DNA of 42,483 nt from an uncultured Christensenellaceae bacterium (GCA_910587625.1 CAJUMW010000001.1:122009-164491); one strand, 5' to 3'; shown: positions 1-7,051, counted from the stretch's first letter. A program made the numbers and translations. Notes: generated from the sequence alone by a model not told the origin.

Positions 1-602
1 TGTCTCCCCCGGGCGGAGATTTGAGCGAGCCCGTTTCGCAGGCAACTTTGAGAATCGTAAAGGTGTTTTGGGGACTTTCGGCTTCGCTTGCATATAAGCG
101 CCACTTCCCTGCTATCGATTGGCTTGTCAGCTACTCGCTTTACGCCGACAGAATGAAGGATTGGTTCGGCGCAAACGTAAGCGCGGACTTTACAAAATAC
201 AGGCAGTTTGTAATGACGGTTTTACAGGAAGAGGCTGCTTTGGACGAAATAGTAAGGCTTGTCGGCGTCGACGCGCTTTCGTCGAAGGACAGACTTACAA
301 TGGAAACGGCAAAAATCATACGCGAGGACTATCTGCACCAAAATGCGTTTGACGAGGTTGACACATACACTTCTATGCGCAAGCAGTTTTTAATGCTTAA
401 ACTTATATGCGAGTTTGACGAACGCGCGAGGGAAGCGCTTGAAAACTATGCGGATATGAATGCTATTTTGTCGTGTTCTTGCAAAGAGAAGATAGGCAGA
501 GCAAAATATATTACCGAAGAAAATTTGGCGGAATTTGACGAGATTTTAAAATTAATGAACTCGGAACTCAAAGCATTGGGTCAAGGTGAAGAAAATGTTT
601 AA
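1..602 (+). CDS. ntpA: V/A-type ATP synthase subunit A, C-terminal part (5' truncated by window)
   Basis: The frame is already open at base 3 and reads SPGGDLSEPVSQATLRIVK, the conserved region of the catalytic A subunit that follows the nucleotide-binding core. The TTG at 21 is therefore internal and the gene starts upstream of the window. About 200 residues are visible out of the usual 580-600. They cover the end of the ATP-binding domain (FWGLSASLAYKRHFPAIDW) and the helical C-terminal domain. The A subunit hydrolyses or makes ATP in the A3B3 head of the membrane-bound rotary enzyme, coupled to H+ or Na+ flow. The stop overlaps the start of the B subunit, as expected within one operon. The P-loop lies outside the window. 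Confidence 0.95.
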   Translation, partial: SPPGGDLSEPVSQATLRIVKVFWGLSASLAYKRHFPAIDWLVSYSLYADRMKDWFGANVSADFTKYRQFVMTVLQEEAALDEIVRLVGVDALSSKDRLTMETAKIIREDYLHQNAFDEVDTYTSMRKQFLMLKLICEFDERAREALENYADMNAILSCSCKEKIGRAKYITEENLAEFDEILKLMNSELKALGQGEENV

Positions 603-1968
603 GGAATATAAGACAATCCGCGAAGTAGTCGGCCCGCTTATGCTGGTCGAGGGCGTTGAAGGCGTCAAGTACGACGAGCTTGTCGACGTCGTTTGCGCAA
701 ACGGGGAAGTTAGGCAGGGAAAAGTACTCGAAGTAAACCGCGACAAAGCCGTAGTGCAGCTTTTCGACAATTCTCAGGGCTTGCAGATATCTACTTCGAA
801 GGCTCGGTTCACAGGTCACGGTCAACAGCTTGCGGTATCGCAGGAAATGCTCGGCAGGGTATTCGACGGCATGGGTAACCCCCGTGACGGCGGCGCGCCC
901 GTTATCCCCGACAAACTCTTGGACATAAACGGAGAGCCAATAAATCCTGCCGCACGCGACTATCCCGACGAGTTTATTCAGACGGGAATATCCGCTATCG
1001 ACGGGCTTAATACGCTCGTTCGCGGACAAAAGCTGCCCGTGTTTTCAATGAGCGGACTGCCGCATGCCGAGCTTGCCGCTCAAATTGCCAGGCAGGCAAA
1101 AGTTAAGGACGACAAAAGTAAGTTTGCAGTTGTATTTGCAGCGATAGGTATTACTTTCGAAGAGGCTCAGTACTTCATCGACGACTTTAAAAAGACGGGC
1201 GCAATCGAGCGCACAGTACTTTTTACCAACCTTGCCAACGACCCCGCTGTCGAGCGTATAGCCACCCCGAGAATGGCTTTGACTTGCGCCGAGTATCTCG
1301 CGTTTGACTGCGGTATGCACGTTCTTGTCATTATGACGGATATAACCAACTATGCCGAAGCGCTTCGCGAGGTTTCCGCCGCAAGAAGGGAGGTTCCCGG
1401 CAGGCGCGGCTATCCCGGTTATCTATATACCAACCTTGCAACTTTGTACGAGCGCGCAGGCAGAATAAGGGGTTGCGAGGGCTCTATTACCCAGATACCC
1501 ATTTTAACAATGCCCGAGGACGATAAAACTCACCCCATTCCAGACCTTACGGGCTATATAACAGAGGGGCAGATTATACTGTCGAGGGATTTATACAAGA
1601 AGGGTATCAATCCCCCCATCGACGTTTTGCCTTCGCTCTCCCGATTAAAGGACAAGGGAATAGGCAGGGGCAAGACTCGTGAGGATCATGCGGATACAAT
1701 GAACCAGCTGTTTTCGGCTTATGCGAGCGGTAAAGAGAGCAAAGAGCTGTCCGCAATTTTGGGAGAAGCCGCGCTTTCGGACACCGATAAGCTTTACGCA
1801 AAATTTGCCGAACAATTCGAAAAGCTATATATCAATCAGGGCTTCGATTCCGACCGTTCGGTGGAAGAAACGCTCGACTTGGGTTGGGAGCTTTTGAAAA
1901 TTTTGCCCGTAAGCGAGTTGAAGCGTATAAGACAGGCATATATAGATAAGTATTTGAATAAAGGTTAA
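595..1968 (+). CDS. ntpB: V/A-type ATP synthase subunit B
   Basis: This is the non-catalytic B subunit of the A3B3 head, 458 residues, the normal length for the family. Visible marks are FDGMGNPRDGG and SGLPHAELAAQIARQ, where the catalytic subunit would carry a P-loop, and the signature PGRRGYPGYLYTNLATLYER. A GTG at 586 is in frame, but ATG 595 is preferred: AGGTGA at 584-589 sits five bases before it, and the protein then begins MFKEYKTIREVVGPL, like its homologues. It overlaps the end of subunit A by eight bases and subunit D follows after two, so translation is probably coupled. Confidence 0.95.
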   Translation: MFKEYKTIREVVGPLMLVEGVEGVKYDELVDVVCANGEVRQGKVLEVNRDKAVVQLFDNSQGLQISTSKARFTGHGQQLAVSQEMLGRVFDGMGNPRDGGAPVIPDKLLDINGEPINPAARDYPDEFIQTGISAIDGLNTLVRGQKLPVFSMSGLPHAELAAQIARQAKVKDDKSKFAVVFAAIGITFEEAQYFIDDFKKTGAIERTVLFTNLANDPAVERIATPRMALTCAEYLAFDCGMHVLVIMTDITNYAEALREVSAARREVPGRRGYPGYLYTNLATLYERAGRIRGCEGSITQIPILTMPEDDKTHPIPDLTGYITEGQIILSRDLYKKGINPPIDVLPSLSRLKDKGIGRGKTREDHADTMNQLFSAYASGKESKELSAILGEAALSDTDKLYAKFAEQFEKLYINQGFDSDRSVEETLDLGWELLKILPVSELKRIRQAYIDKYLNKG

Positions 1969-1970
1969 AA

Positions 1971-2591
1971 ATGGCACGGTTAAACGTAAACCCCACGCGT
2001 ATGGAGCTGAAAAAGCTTAAAGGCAGACTCTCCACAGCCGTAAGGGGTCACAAACTGTTAAAGGATAAGTCTGACGAAATGATTAGGCGGTTTTCCTTAT
2101 TAATCAGGGAGAATAAGGCTTTGCGCGACGAGGTGGAAAGCGAGCTTGCTTTCGTCTTGCGGCAGTTTTCGGTCGCGCGCTCGGTAACTCCGTCTTACGA
2201 GGCGGAGGCGGCTTTTGCTATGCCAACGGTTTCCGTAGACGCCGAGTGCGAAATTGCTACCGTAATGGGCGTTGAAGTTCCGAAAATAAGCGTGTCAAGC
2301 AAAAAACGTTCGGACGATTTGCCATATGCGTTCAGTGAAATTACGAGCGAGGCGGATTATTCCGTGGCGCGAGCCGCCGATTTAATTCCCAAAATGTTGA
2401 GGCTCGCGCAAATAGAAAAAACGGTAAGAATGCTTTCCGACGAAATAGAGCGCAACAAGCGCAGGGTAAACGCGCTTGAATACGTTATGATACCTCAACT
2501 TGAAGAAACTATTAAGTATATAAAATCAAAGCTCGACGAAAACGAGCGCGCCGCGGTAATACGGCTTATGAAGGTAAAGAACAGGGGATAA
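1971..2591 (+). CDS. ntpD: V/A-type ATP synthase subunit D
   Basis: Central-stalk subunit D, which forms the rotating axle inside the A3B3 head. At 206 residues it is typical in size. The N-terminus MARLNVNPTRMELKKLKGRL is characteristic of the family, and both ends are charged, long-helix sequence (roughly residues 10-65 and 145-200) that would form the coiled coil. It starts two bases after the subunit B stop and is followed two bases later by a small Cys-rich gene. The order A-B-D is common in bacterial V/A-ATPase operons. Confidence 0.93.
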   Translation: MARLNVNPTRMELKKLKGRLSTAVRGHKLLKDKSDEMIRRFSLLIRENKALRDEVESELAFVLRQFSVARSVTPSYEAEAAFAMPTVSVDAECEIATVMGVEVPKISVSSKKRSDDLPYAFSEITSEADYSVARAADLIPKMLRLAQIEKTVRMLSDEIERNKRRVNALEYVMIPQLEETIKYIKSKLDENERAAVIRLMKVKNRG

Positions 2592-2593
2592 AT

Positions 2594-2827
2594 ATGTTGA
2601 ACGACAGCACGGCAAAACTTTTGTCAAAAATCAATGTGTTAAAAAACGGCGCAAATACGCCGACGGTGCGGTTGGAGTACGAGTGCCCTTGTAAAAAGGG
2701 TAAAATCGTTGAAGAACGCGTGTCGGGTTTTTGCGATTACAGCGTGGATATAGAGTGTGAGGAGTGTAAGACGAAATATTACGCGCTTACGGGTTGCGGA
2801 CATATATGGGAACTCAGAAATAAATAA
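2594..2827 (+). CDS. Small Cys-rich, probably zinc-binding protein of unknown function
   Basis: A 77-residue protein that I do not recognise by name. It carries CPC at about residues 31-33, a single Cys at 47, CEEC at 55-58 and a further Cys near 68. This spacing resembles a zinc ribbon or rubredoxin-like knuckle. There is no signal peptide or membrane segment. It begins two bases after the subunit D stop and ends just before the operon terminator, so it is very likely co-transcribed with the ATPase. A role in ATPase assembly or regulation is possible but is inferred only from position. Confidence 0.7.
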   Translation: MLNDSTAKLLSKINVLKNGANTPTVRLEYECPCKKGKIVEERVSGFCDYSVDIECEECKTKYYALTGCGHIWELRNK

Positions 2828-2828
2828 T

Positions 2829-2860
2829 AAAAAATCCCCACCGCTAGTGGGGATTTTTTT
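2829..2860. terminator. Rho-independent terminator between convergent genes
   Basis: ATCCCCAC and GTGGGGAT pair around a five-base loop, with an A-run before and a T-run after. The hairpin can terminate the ATPase operon on the plus strand and the Ntn-hydrolase gene on the minus strand. Confidence 0.9.
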
Positions 2861-2862
2861 AA

Positions 2863-4104
2863 TTAAACAAGAGTTTTAAGTTCTCCCGTTTTTAAAGAAT
2901 ATGTAAAGTATGTAGATTTGTCGTCAAACGTTTCGTTGGCTATCCAAAGCACGGTCTTTTGCGTAAGGTTGTAAATTGCGCTGTGAACGGTTACGCCTTC
3001 TCCGGGTTTCCAGGTTCTTCTGCCTATTGCTCTCAAAATTTCCATTGCCGCCATCTCGTCTTTTACAATGCCGTCGGTCGGGCTGAGTCTGTTGTAAATT
3101 TCGTTATATCTGTCAAAACCGCCCTTGTTTTCGTAGCTGATATAGTAGTCGGGCTGTAAAATAAAGTTTGTTACCCATTGAAAGTCAACGTTTGCTTCAC
3201 GCTCACCCAAATAGTCGTCACCTGTGTTGTAGTGTACTACAAGCTTTCTTGCCGAACCGTCCGTGTCGGTCTGCTCGTTTCCGTTTTCGGGAACCCACTC
3301 CAAAATGGCGCTCTTGCCCGTTGCGTCTGCAATCATATAGTGGAATGAAGTTTGTGCCGAGTCGTGAAGGTTATATTTTTGAATGAGTTCGACTGCCTCG
3401 TCAACAGTTTCAGCATAGTCAAGTATGAGTCTTAACATCGTGGTGGAGGTTATGTTGTCTTTTTCGGGGTCCTTTTGGTCGGTTGCCACGGTGTCCTCCC
3501 CGCCCTGATAGGTCATATAAATTCCGCAGCTTAACCCTGCGTCGTTAATTCCGTCAAGCGGAGTAAAGGGTGCGGCAAGACAGGTTATGCTGTTCATAAG
3601 TCCCTCAACGTCCTTGTCGGGGTCCATACCTACAAATGTCAAATCAACCGTGGAAAATGATTTGTGCCTGCCGTTTCCCGGGTCGCAGGTTGTTATACAT
3701 ACGTTTGTCTTTGTAAAATCGTAATTTCTTGCAAACAGCTTGTCACCGTTTTCTGCAATGGCGGTAAAGGACGCGCAGCCTATGTCCGATTCCTTTATAT
3801 TCATAGGAATAAGTCCCTTGGTTATGTTTTCTGTAATAAATGAAATAAGTTCCGAGTCGCTGCTTGCGCCGCCCTGTTCAAGATACTTGTCAAAGTAAAA
3901 TCCGCCTTTAACGTCCATTTTGTAAACGGCTCCGGCTTTATTGTCGTCGTTTCTGTCAACCAATTTTTTAAAGCTTGCAACTGTGTTTATTTCGTTGAAC
4001 CAAATTCCGTACACGGTTGCCGTCAATATAACGATAATTGTAATTATTGCGGCAAGAGTTATACCTAAAATGCGTAAAAGTAAATTTTTTCTTGTTTTTG
4101 CCAT
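2863..4104 (-). CDS. Membrane-anchored Ntn-hydrolase, choloylglycine hydrolase / acyl-CoA:6-APA acyltransferase-like (linear amide C-N hydrolase)
   Basis: A 413-residue protein with one N-terminal membrane segment (about residues 11-34) and an outside catalytic domain. The probable nucleophile is Cys110 in DIGCASFTA. Arg126 and Asp129 in FARNYDF lie at +16 and +19 from it, exactly the spacing of Cys2/Arg18/Asp21 in bile salt hydrolases, and Asn187 in DGINDAGL matches the NEKGL Asn. The family cleaves linear amide bonds such as bile salts, penicillin V or acyl-homoserine lactones; the substrate here cannot be assigned. Unlike secreted bile salt hydrolases the Cys is internal, so autocleavage at Gly109-Cys110 would be needed to free it. 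AAGGAG precedes the ATG. The gene has its own promoter and is monocistronic. Confidence 0.82.
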   Translation of the reverse strand: MAKTRKNLLLRILGITLAAIITIIVILTATVYGIWFNEINTVASFKKLVDRNDDNKAGAVYKMDVKGGFYFDKYLEQGGASSDSELISFITENITKGLIPMNIKESDIGCASFTAIAENGDKLFARNYDFTKTNVCITTCDPGNGRHKSFSTVDLTFVGMDPDKDVEGLMNSITCLAAPFTPLDGINDAGLSCGIYMTYQGGEDTVATDQKDPEKDNITSTTMLRLILDYAETVDEAVELIQKYNLHDSAQTSFHYMIADATGKSAILEWVPENGNEQTDTDGSARKLVVHYNTGDDYLGEREANVDFQWVTNFILQPDYYISYENKGGFDRYNEIYNRLSPTDGIVKDEMAAMEILRAIGRRTWKPGEGVTVHSAIYNLTQKTVLWIANETFDDKSTYFTYSLKTGELKTLV

Positions 4105-4129
4105 AATTTAATCTCCTTATAATAATTAA

Positions 4130-4158
4130 ATTATATGAGGCAATTGTTGATTTGTCAA
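4130..4158 (-). promoter_or_regulatory. Sigma-A promoter of the Ntn-hydrolase gene
   Basis: Read on the minus strand, TTGACA (4158-4153) and TATAAT (4135-4130) are separated by exactly 17 bases and lie about 25 bases upstream of the start codon. Both hexamers match consensus. Confidence 0.85.
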
Positions 4159-4226
4159 CGAAAATTTTATAAAAAAGAGATAAATTATGTTTTTTGCGTA
4201 AAGTTAAAATGTTTTGCAAAAATTAA

Positions 4227-4255
4227 TTGACAAAAATAAATATATTATATATAAT
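4227..4255 (+). promoter_or_regulatory. Sigma-A promoter upstream of the tRNA-Arg repeat array
   Basis: TTGACA (4227-4232), a 17-base spacer and TATAAT (4250-4255) form a full-consensus promoter. The start would be near 4262, some 22 bases before the first tRNA-half repeat. The only intact RNA gene downstream is tRNA-Arg at 4686, so both 201-bp repeats should be transcribed as a leader of about 424 nt. Confidence 0.85.
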
Positions 4256-4283
4256 AATTTAGCGTTTAAAATTAAATATTTAC

Positions 4284-4685
4284 GCACCTTTAGCTCAACT
4301 GGATAGAGCGACGAGCATTGGGTATTCAAAACAACGTGGTACGTTGTTTTGCAATGCGAGATGAGTGAGCGCAAACGTCAAGCGCGAACGTTGACCGAAC
4401 GAGGCGTTATCCTTACGCCGAGGGAGAAGGTCTACGGAACCAAAGGTAGCCTTTGGTAATGTAAATAATTAAAGTTAATAATATGCACCTTTAGCTCAAC
4501 TGGATAGAGCGACGAGCATTGGGTATTCAAAACAACGTGGTACGTTGTTTTGCAATGCGAGATGAGTGAGCGCAAACGTCAAGCGCGAACGTTGACCGAA
4601 CGAGGCGTTATCCTTACGCCGAGGGAGAAGGTCTACGGAACCAAAGGTAGCCTTTGGTAATGTAAATAATTAAAGTTAATAATAT
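4284..4685 (+). repeat. Two identical 201-bp tandem repeats, each holding the 5' half of tRNA-Arg and a structured insert
   Basis: Units run 4284-4484 and 4485-4685 and I see no difference between them. In unit 1, the first 27 bases (4284-4310) equal tRNA-Arg positions 1-26 (acceptor strand and D-arm). A 118-base insert follows (4311-4428), holding a long hairpin (arms AAAACAACGT and ACGTTGTTTT inside GCATTG/CAATGC), a GTCAA/TTGAC hairpin and a GGCGT/ACGCC hairpin. Next come 18 bases of anticodon arm (4429-4446) and 38 bases starting with a CCAAAGG/CCTTTGG hairpin and an AT-rich run. The T-arm and 3' acceptor strand are absent, so neither unit can be a functional tRNA. The intact gene begins at the next 201-base step. 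Confidence 0.95.
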
Positions 4686-4762
4686 GCACCTTTAGCTCAA
4701 CTGGATAGAGCGTTGGTCTACGGAACCAAAGGCTAGGGATTCGAATTCCTTAAGGTGCACCA
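4686..4762 (+). tRNA. tRNA-Arg, anticodon ACG
   Basis: The full cloverleaf can be drawn by eye. The acceptor stem is GCACCTT with AAGGTGC, the D-arm GCTC/GAGC, and the anticodon stem TTGGT/ACCAA encloses loop CTACGGA, so the anticodon is ACG. The T-arm AGGGA/TCCTT encloses TTCGAAT, and A plus an encoded CCA end the gene. ACG, read as ICG after deamination, decodes CGU, CGC and CGA. The gene is the third and only complete member of a 201-bp-spaced array and is followed by a strong terminator. Confidence 0.97.
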
Positions 4763-4765
4763 AAC

Positions 4766-4793
4766 AAAAAGACGGGCGTTTGCCCGTCTTTTG
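4766..4793 (+). terminator. Terminator after tRNA-Arg
   Basis: AAAGACGGGC and GCCCGTCTTT form a perfect GC-rich stem around a short loop and are followed by a T-rich run, four bases after the tRNA CCA end. Confidence 0.9.
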
Positions 4794-4879
4794 TTTGTGC
4801 AAAGTAGGGCGTGAGAAGCCCTATGATGCGCGCGAGCGAAGCGAAGCTCTGCCGAGGTTCCACGTAAGTGGAAACGGCA

Positions 4880-4901
4880 GAATTCCTTAAGGTGCACCAA
4901 A
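4880..4901 (+). repeat. Displaced copy of the tRNA-Arg 3' end (22-bp direct repeat)
   Basis: These 22 bases are identical to 4743-4764, the 3' T-arm strand, acceptor strand and CCA of the intact tRNA-Arg plus two bases. The copy lies 137 bases downstream. It is preceded by a hairpin (GTTCCAC/GTGGAAAC inside CTGCC/GGCAG, about 4847-4880) and by a run rich in GAGCGAAGCG. A duplicated tRNA 3' end is what tyrosine-recombinase integration leaves, but only about 115 bp lie between the copies. The duplication may instead share its origin with the 5'-half repeats upstream. Confidence 0.85.
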
Positions 4902-4908
4902 AGAGTAT

Positions 4909-4949
4909 AATCCGAATTGTTTACTTGTTACAAGTGAGTGGTTCGGATT
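4909..4949. terminator. Hairpin with T-rich tail, possible terminator
   Basis: AATCCGAA and TTCGGATT pair as an outer stem with an inner ACTTG/CAAGT stem, followed on the plus strand by a T-rich stretch. It has no gene of its own just upstream except the tRNA region. Confidence 0.4.
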
Positions 4950-4972
4950 TACTTTTTATTTCAAGATTTCAT

Positions 4973-5006
4973 AGAAAACAGGGCTTGCACTTTTGCAAGC
5001 CCTGTT
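4973..5006 (-). terminator. Terminator of the kdgT-budA operon
   Basis: AACAGGGCTTGCA and TGCAAGCCCTGTT form a perfect 13-bp stem with a four-base loop. On the minus strand it follows the budA stop by 16 bases and leads into a short T-run. Confidence 0.85.
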
Positions 5007-5022
5007 CTATTGCTATAAAAAT

Positions 5023-5736
5023 TTAATTCGTTGAACCTTCTACCGCATTTGTCTTATCTTTTAAATCCGTTGCAAGATTCCACTCTTCAAAACCGGCAGT
5101 GTGCGGAAGCATTAAGTTCCATTCATCCAAGCAGTTGATTTTCATTCTGCAATCGTCGGATGAAAGTTTAAGGATATGTCCGCCTTTTGTTAAATCTTTG
5201 CTGATAAAATGTATGTGCCAACCCGGCATATTTATCCCGTTTACATAGTTTGGACAATATACTCCTACAACAAAGCCTTCTTCATCGTGATACTCAAACT
5301 CTCTTTGATCGCAAGCAACTTTATAAAGCGGTTCGTACGGCTCGCTTTGAACAAAACAAGACCGCACTCTGACCTTAAATTTGCCCTCCATTTTTATCAT
5401 GTAGAAGAAATTATGACTTTGTATGTATTGTTCCATTTTAGTTTTGAAATCTTCGATAGATACAAACTCCAAAGGATTTTCTTCCACTCTCTCATCAAAT
5501 TTTGCTACCGTTGAGAACGGAAGCGAATCGCTGTCGTTCATTTCGCTTACCACGCCTGTTGCTCGTCCGTTATACGCTTTACCATTAATTATAATGGCTT
5601 CGCCGTCAAGACCGTCATAAGTGCCTATTCCCGTATCGCCGTAACGAAGCAGGTCTTTGACGGTACAGCTACCGTGATAGTCGCCCATCATAAGACTGTT
5701 GAGATTGCCGATTTGTAAAAGTTGATTATTTTGCAT
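5023..5736 (-). CDS. budA: Alpha-acetolactate decarboxylase
   Basis: A 237-residue protein, typical for the family. It decarboxylates alpha-acetolactate to acetoin in the cytoplasm, diverting pyruvate carbon to a neutral product. The zinc site is visible: His174 and His176 in PGWHIHFIS and His187 in GGHIL have the same spacing as His194/His196/His207 of the Brevibacillus brevis enzyme. The GTYDGLDGEAIIINGKAY segment at 38-55 is also diagnostic. The start is one base after the stop of the permease gene, and AGGAGG lies inside the permease 3' end, so the two genes form an operon. No acetolactate synthase is nearby. The gene looks more AT-rich than the V-ATPase genes. Confidence 0.93.
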   Translation of the reverse strand: MQNNQLLQIGNLNSLMMGDYHGSCTVKDLLRYGDTGIGTYDGLDGEAIIINGKAYNGRATGVVSEMNDSDSLPFSTVAKFDERVEENPLEFVSIEDFKTKMEQYIQSHNFFYMIKMEGKFKVRVRSCFVQSEPYEPLYKVACDQREFEYHDEEGFVVGVYCPNYVNGINMPGWHIHFISKDLTKGGHILKLSSDDCRMKINCLDEWNLMLPHTAGFEEWNLATDLKDKTNAVEGSTN

Positions 5737-5737
5737 T

Positions 5738-6931
5738 TTAAATGCCTCCTAAATGATGTTTTCTGAGATGATGATGTTTTGAGATATAATGATTATTTTC
5801 GTCATAGACGGCGGCTAAAAGTTCACCGTGAGTCGCACCGAAAATTTTACGGGGATTTTCAATTTTAACGCCTTGATTTGTTTTAAAGTAATGCGTCATA
5901 ATTCCCCTTGTGAAGAACGGGGATAAAATATTGGTTATGAGTAGCACAAACGCAAGTATAGCAATCGAATGTGCCGCCACGTCAGCGCCCGAAAGCCCTT
6001 GAAACGTGTATGTCGCAAACATAGCAGGAATCGATAAAGCCACGCCCGCAAGCGACGAGCTACCGATTGAAGCATAGCCGGGACGCTTCAAAATAAACCT
6101 GTCTACCACATAAGGCAATATCATAGTAATTGCCCAAAAGATTAACGTAATTACAACGGCAGCCAATAACACCGTAGGCTGGAAAGCTTTTGCGAGATTA
6201 ATAGTCGAGCCAAACTGAAATCCCAAGAACGGTAATATAATCGTGTTGCCGCCCTTGAATATTTCGCGTATTTTCGGATCGAGATTACCAAACAAAAATC
6301 CCAACAAAAACGGTATTAGTAATGCAAAGATTTGTAAAATTTTACCTATTGTTGCAGCGGACGTACTTCCTGCCGGCATCCCGAATGCGCTAATAAATAT
6401 AAAAGGAAGTAACGGCATTGAAAGTATTAACATTATGGGGAACGTCGCTCTATCGCTATTATCTGCATAAGGTGCGGTAACGCCCATATACAATGCTGCA
6501 TTCGCGCTTGTTACAACGCAAGTAAAAGTAATAGCATCGATTCCCAAAAAGCCTTCGGGCCCACAAACTATCCAAACCACAGCCGAAATAATGTAAGCAG
6601 GCAAAAGCCTTGCTAAAACAACCCATATTCCTCTTTTAAAGACATCTACAAAATCGTGCGGTTTAATCATTGTCCCCGTACAGAATAACATCAGTCCTAT
6701 CATTAACATTTGACCTGTAGAACCGAATAAATCTTTGACGGGATTACCGAGATATTGCCATAACGTCATACCTTCACCCGCTTTCCCTGTGCCAAGACCA
6801 CAAGCAACCGTTATAGTGCAAATAACGGCGCTTATCAATAGCGGCACAAACATTGTTCCAGCAGGGATTTTGTTTATAAAGTTCCAAATGCCTATGCCTT
6901 TGAACGGTTTTTTGCTTTTTTCTGCTTTCAA
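5738..6931 (-). CDS. kdgT: KdgT-family (2-keto-3-deoxygluconate permease type) transporter
   Basis: A 397-residue membrane protein with about ten hydrophobic segments. Matches to KdgT include IPAGTMFVPLL near the N-terminus and LPFLLGFLFGNLDPKIREIF in the middle, followed by ILPFLGFQFGSTINL. E. coli KdgT is about 330 residues. Extra length here lies at both ends, including a polar C-terminal tail with ATHGELLAAV and a His-rich run (HHHLRKHHLGG). The family imports ketodeoxygluconate by proton symport, but pairing with acetolactate decarboxylase is unexpected, so the substrate could be another organic acid. It is the first gene of a two-gene operon divergent from a PucR-type regulator, with AGGAGG before the ATG. 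Confidence 0.8.
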   Translation of the reverse strand: MKAEKSKKPFKGIGIWNFINKIPAGTMFVPLLISAVICTITVACGLGTGKAGEGMTLWQYLGNPVKDLFGSTGQMLMIGLMLFCTGTMIKPHDFVDVFKRGIWVVLARLLPAYIISAVVWIVCGPEGFLGIDAITFTCVVTSANAALYMGVTAPYADNSDRATFPIMLILSMPLLPFIFISAFGMPAGSTSAATIGKILQIFALLIPFLLGFLFGNLDPKIREIFKGGNTIILPFLGFQFGSTINLAKAFQPTVLLAAVVITLIFWAITMILPYVVDRFILKRPGYASIGSSSLAGVALSIPAMFATYTFQGLSGADVAAHSIAILAFVLLITNILSPFFTRGIMTHYFKTNQGVKIENPRKIFGATHGELLAAVYDENNHYISKHHHLRKHHLGGI

Positions 6932-6960
6932 AATATGCCTCCTCGCAACCTAAAAACCGG

Positions 6961-7010
6961 TTGCTTTAATTGATTGTTTGTATTATAATAAAAAAGGAGG
7001 CAAAAAGTAA
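6961..7010. promoter_or_regulatory. Overlapping divergent promoters of kdgT-budA and the PucR-type gene
   Basis: On the plus strand TTGCTT (6961-6966), 17 bases and TATAAT (6984-6989) point to the regulator. On the minus strand TTACTT (7010-7005), 17 bases and TATAAT (6987-6982) point to kdgT. The two -10 boxes share the palindromic run TATTATAATA, so polymerase can probably occupy only one at a time. The plus-strand hexamers fit consensus better. Confidence 0.6.
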
Positions 7011-7051
7011 TAGCCCACAAATACGAACTTACATTCAATATTTGGGCTATT
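7009..7051. promoter_or_regulatory. Inverted repeat, candidate operator of the PucR-type regulator
   Basis: AATAGCCCA (7009-7017) and TGGGCTATT (7043-7051) are perfect 9-bp inverted arms separated by 25 bases. The first arm abuts the -35 of the kdgT promoter, a position typical for activation. Both arms lie downstream of the regulator's own start, a position typical for autorepression. The second arm overlaps the alternative TTG start at 7050. Confidence 0.6.

Noticed and set aside
4311..4428. Intron within tRNA-Arg
   Set aside because: The insert lies between D-arm and anticodon arm, but the T-arm and 3' acceptor strand are missing from the same unit, so splicing would not restore a tRNA. 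No group I or group II core is evident.
4284..4685. CRISPR array
   Set aside because: The 201-bp units are identical throughout, with no short repeat and variable spacers, and no cas gene is in the window.
4284..4790. T-box riboswitch
   Set aside because: The region resembles a tRNA itself, lacks the T-box AGGGTGG-type motif and precedes no amino-acid gene.
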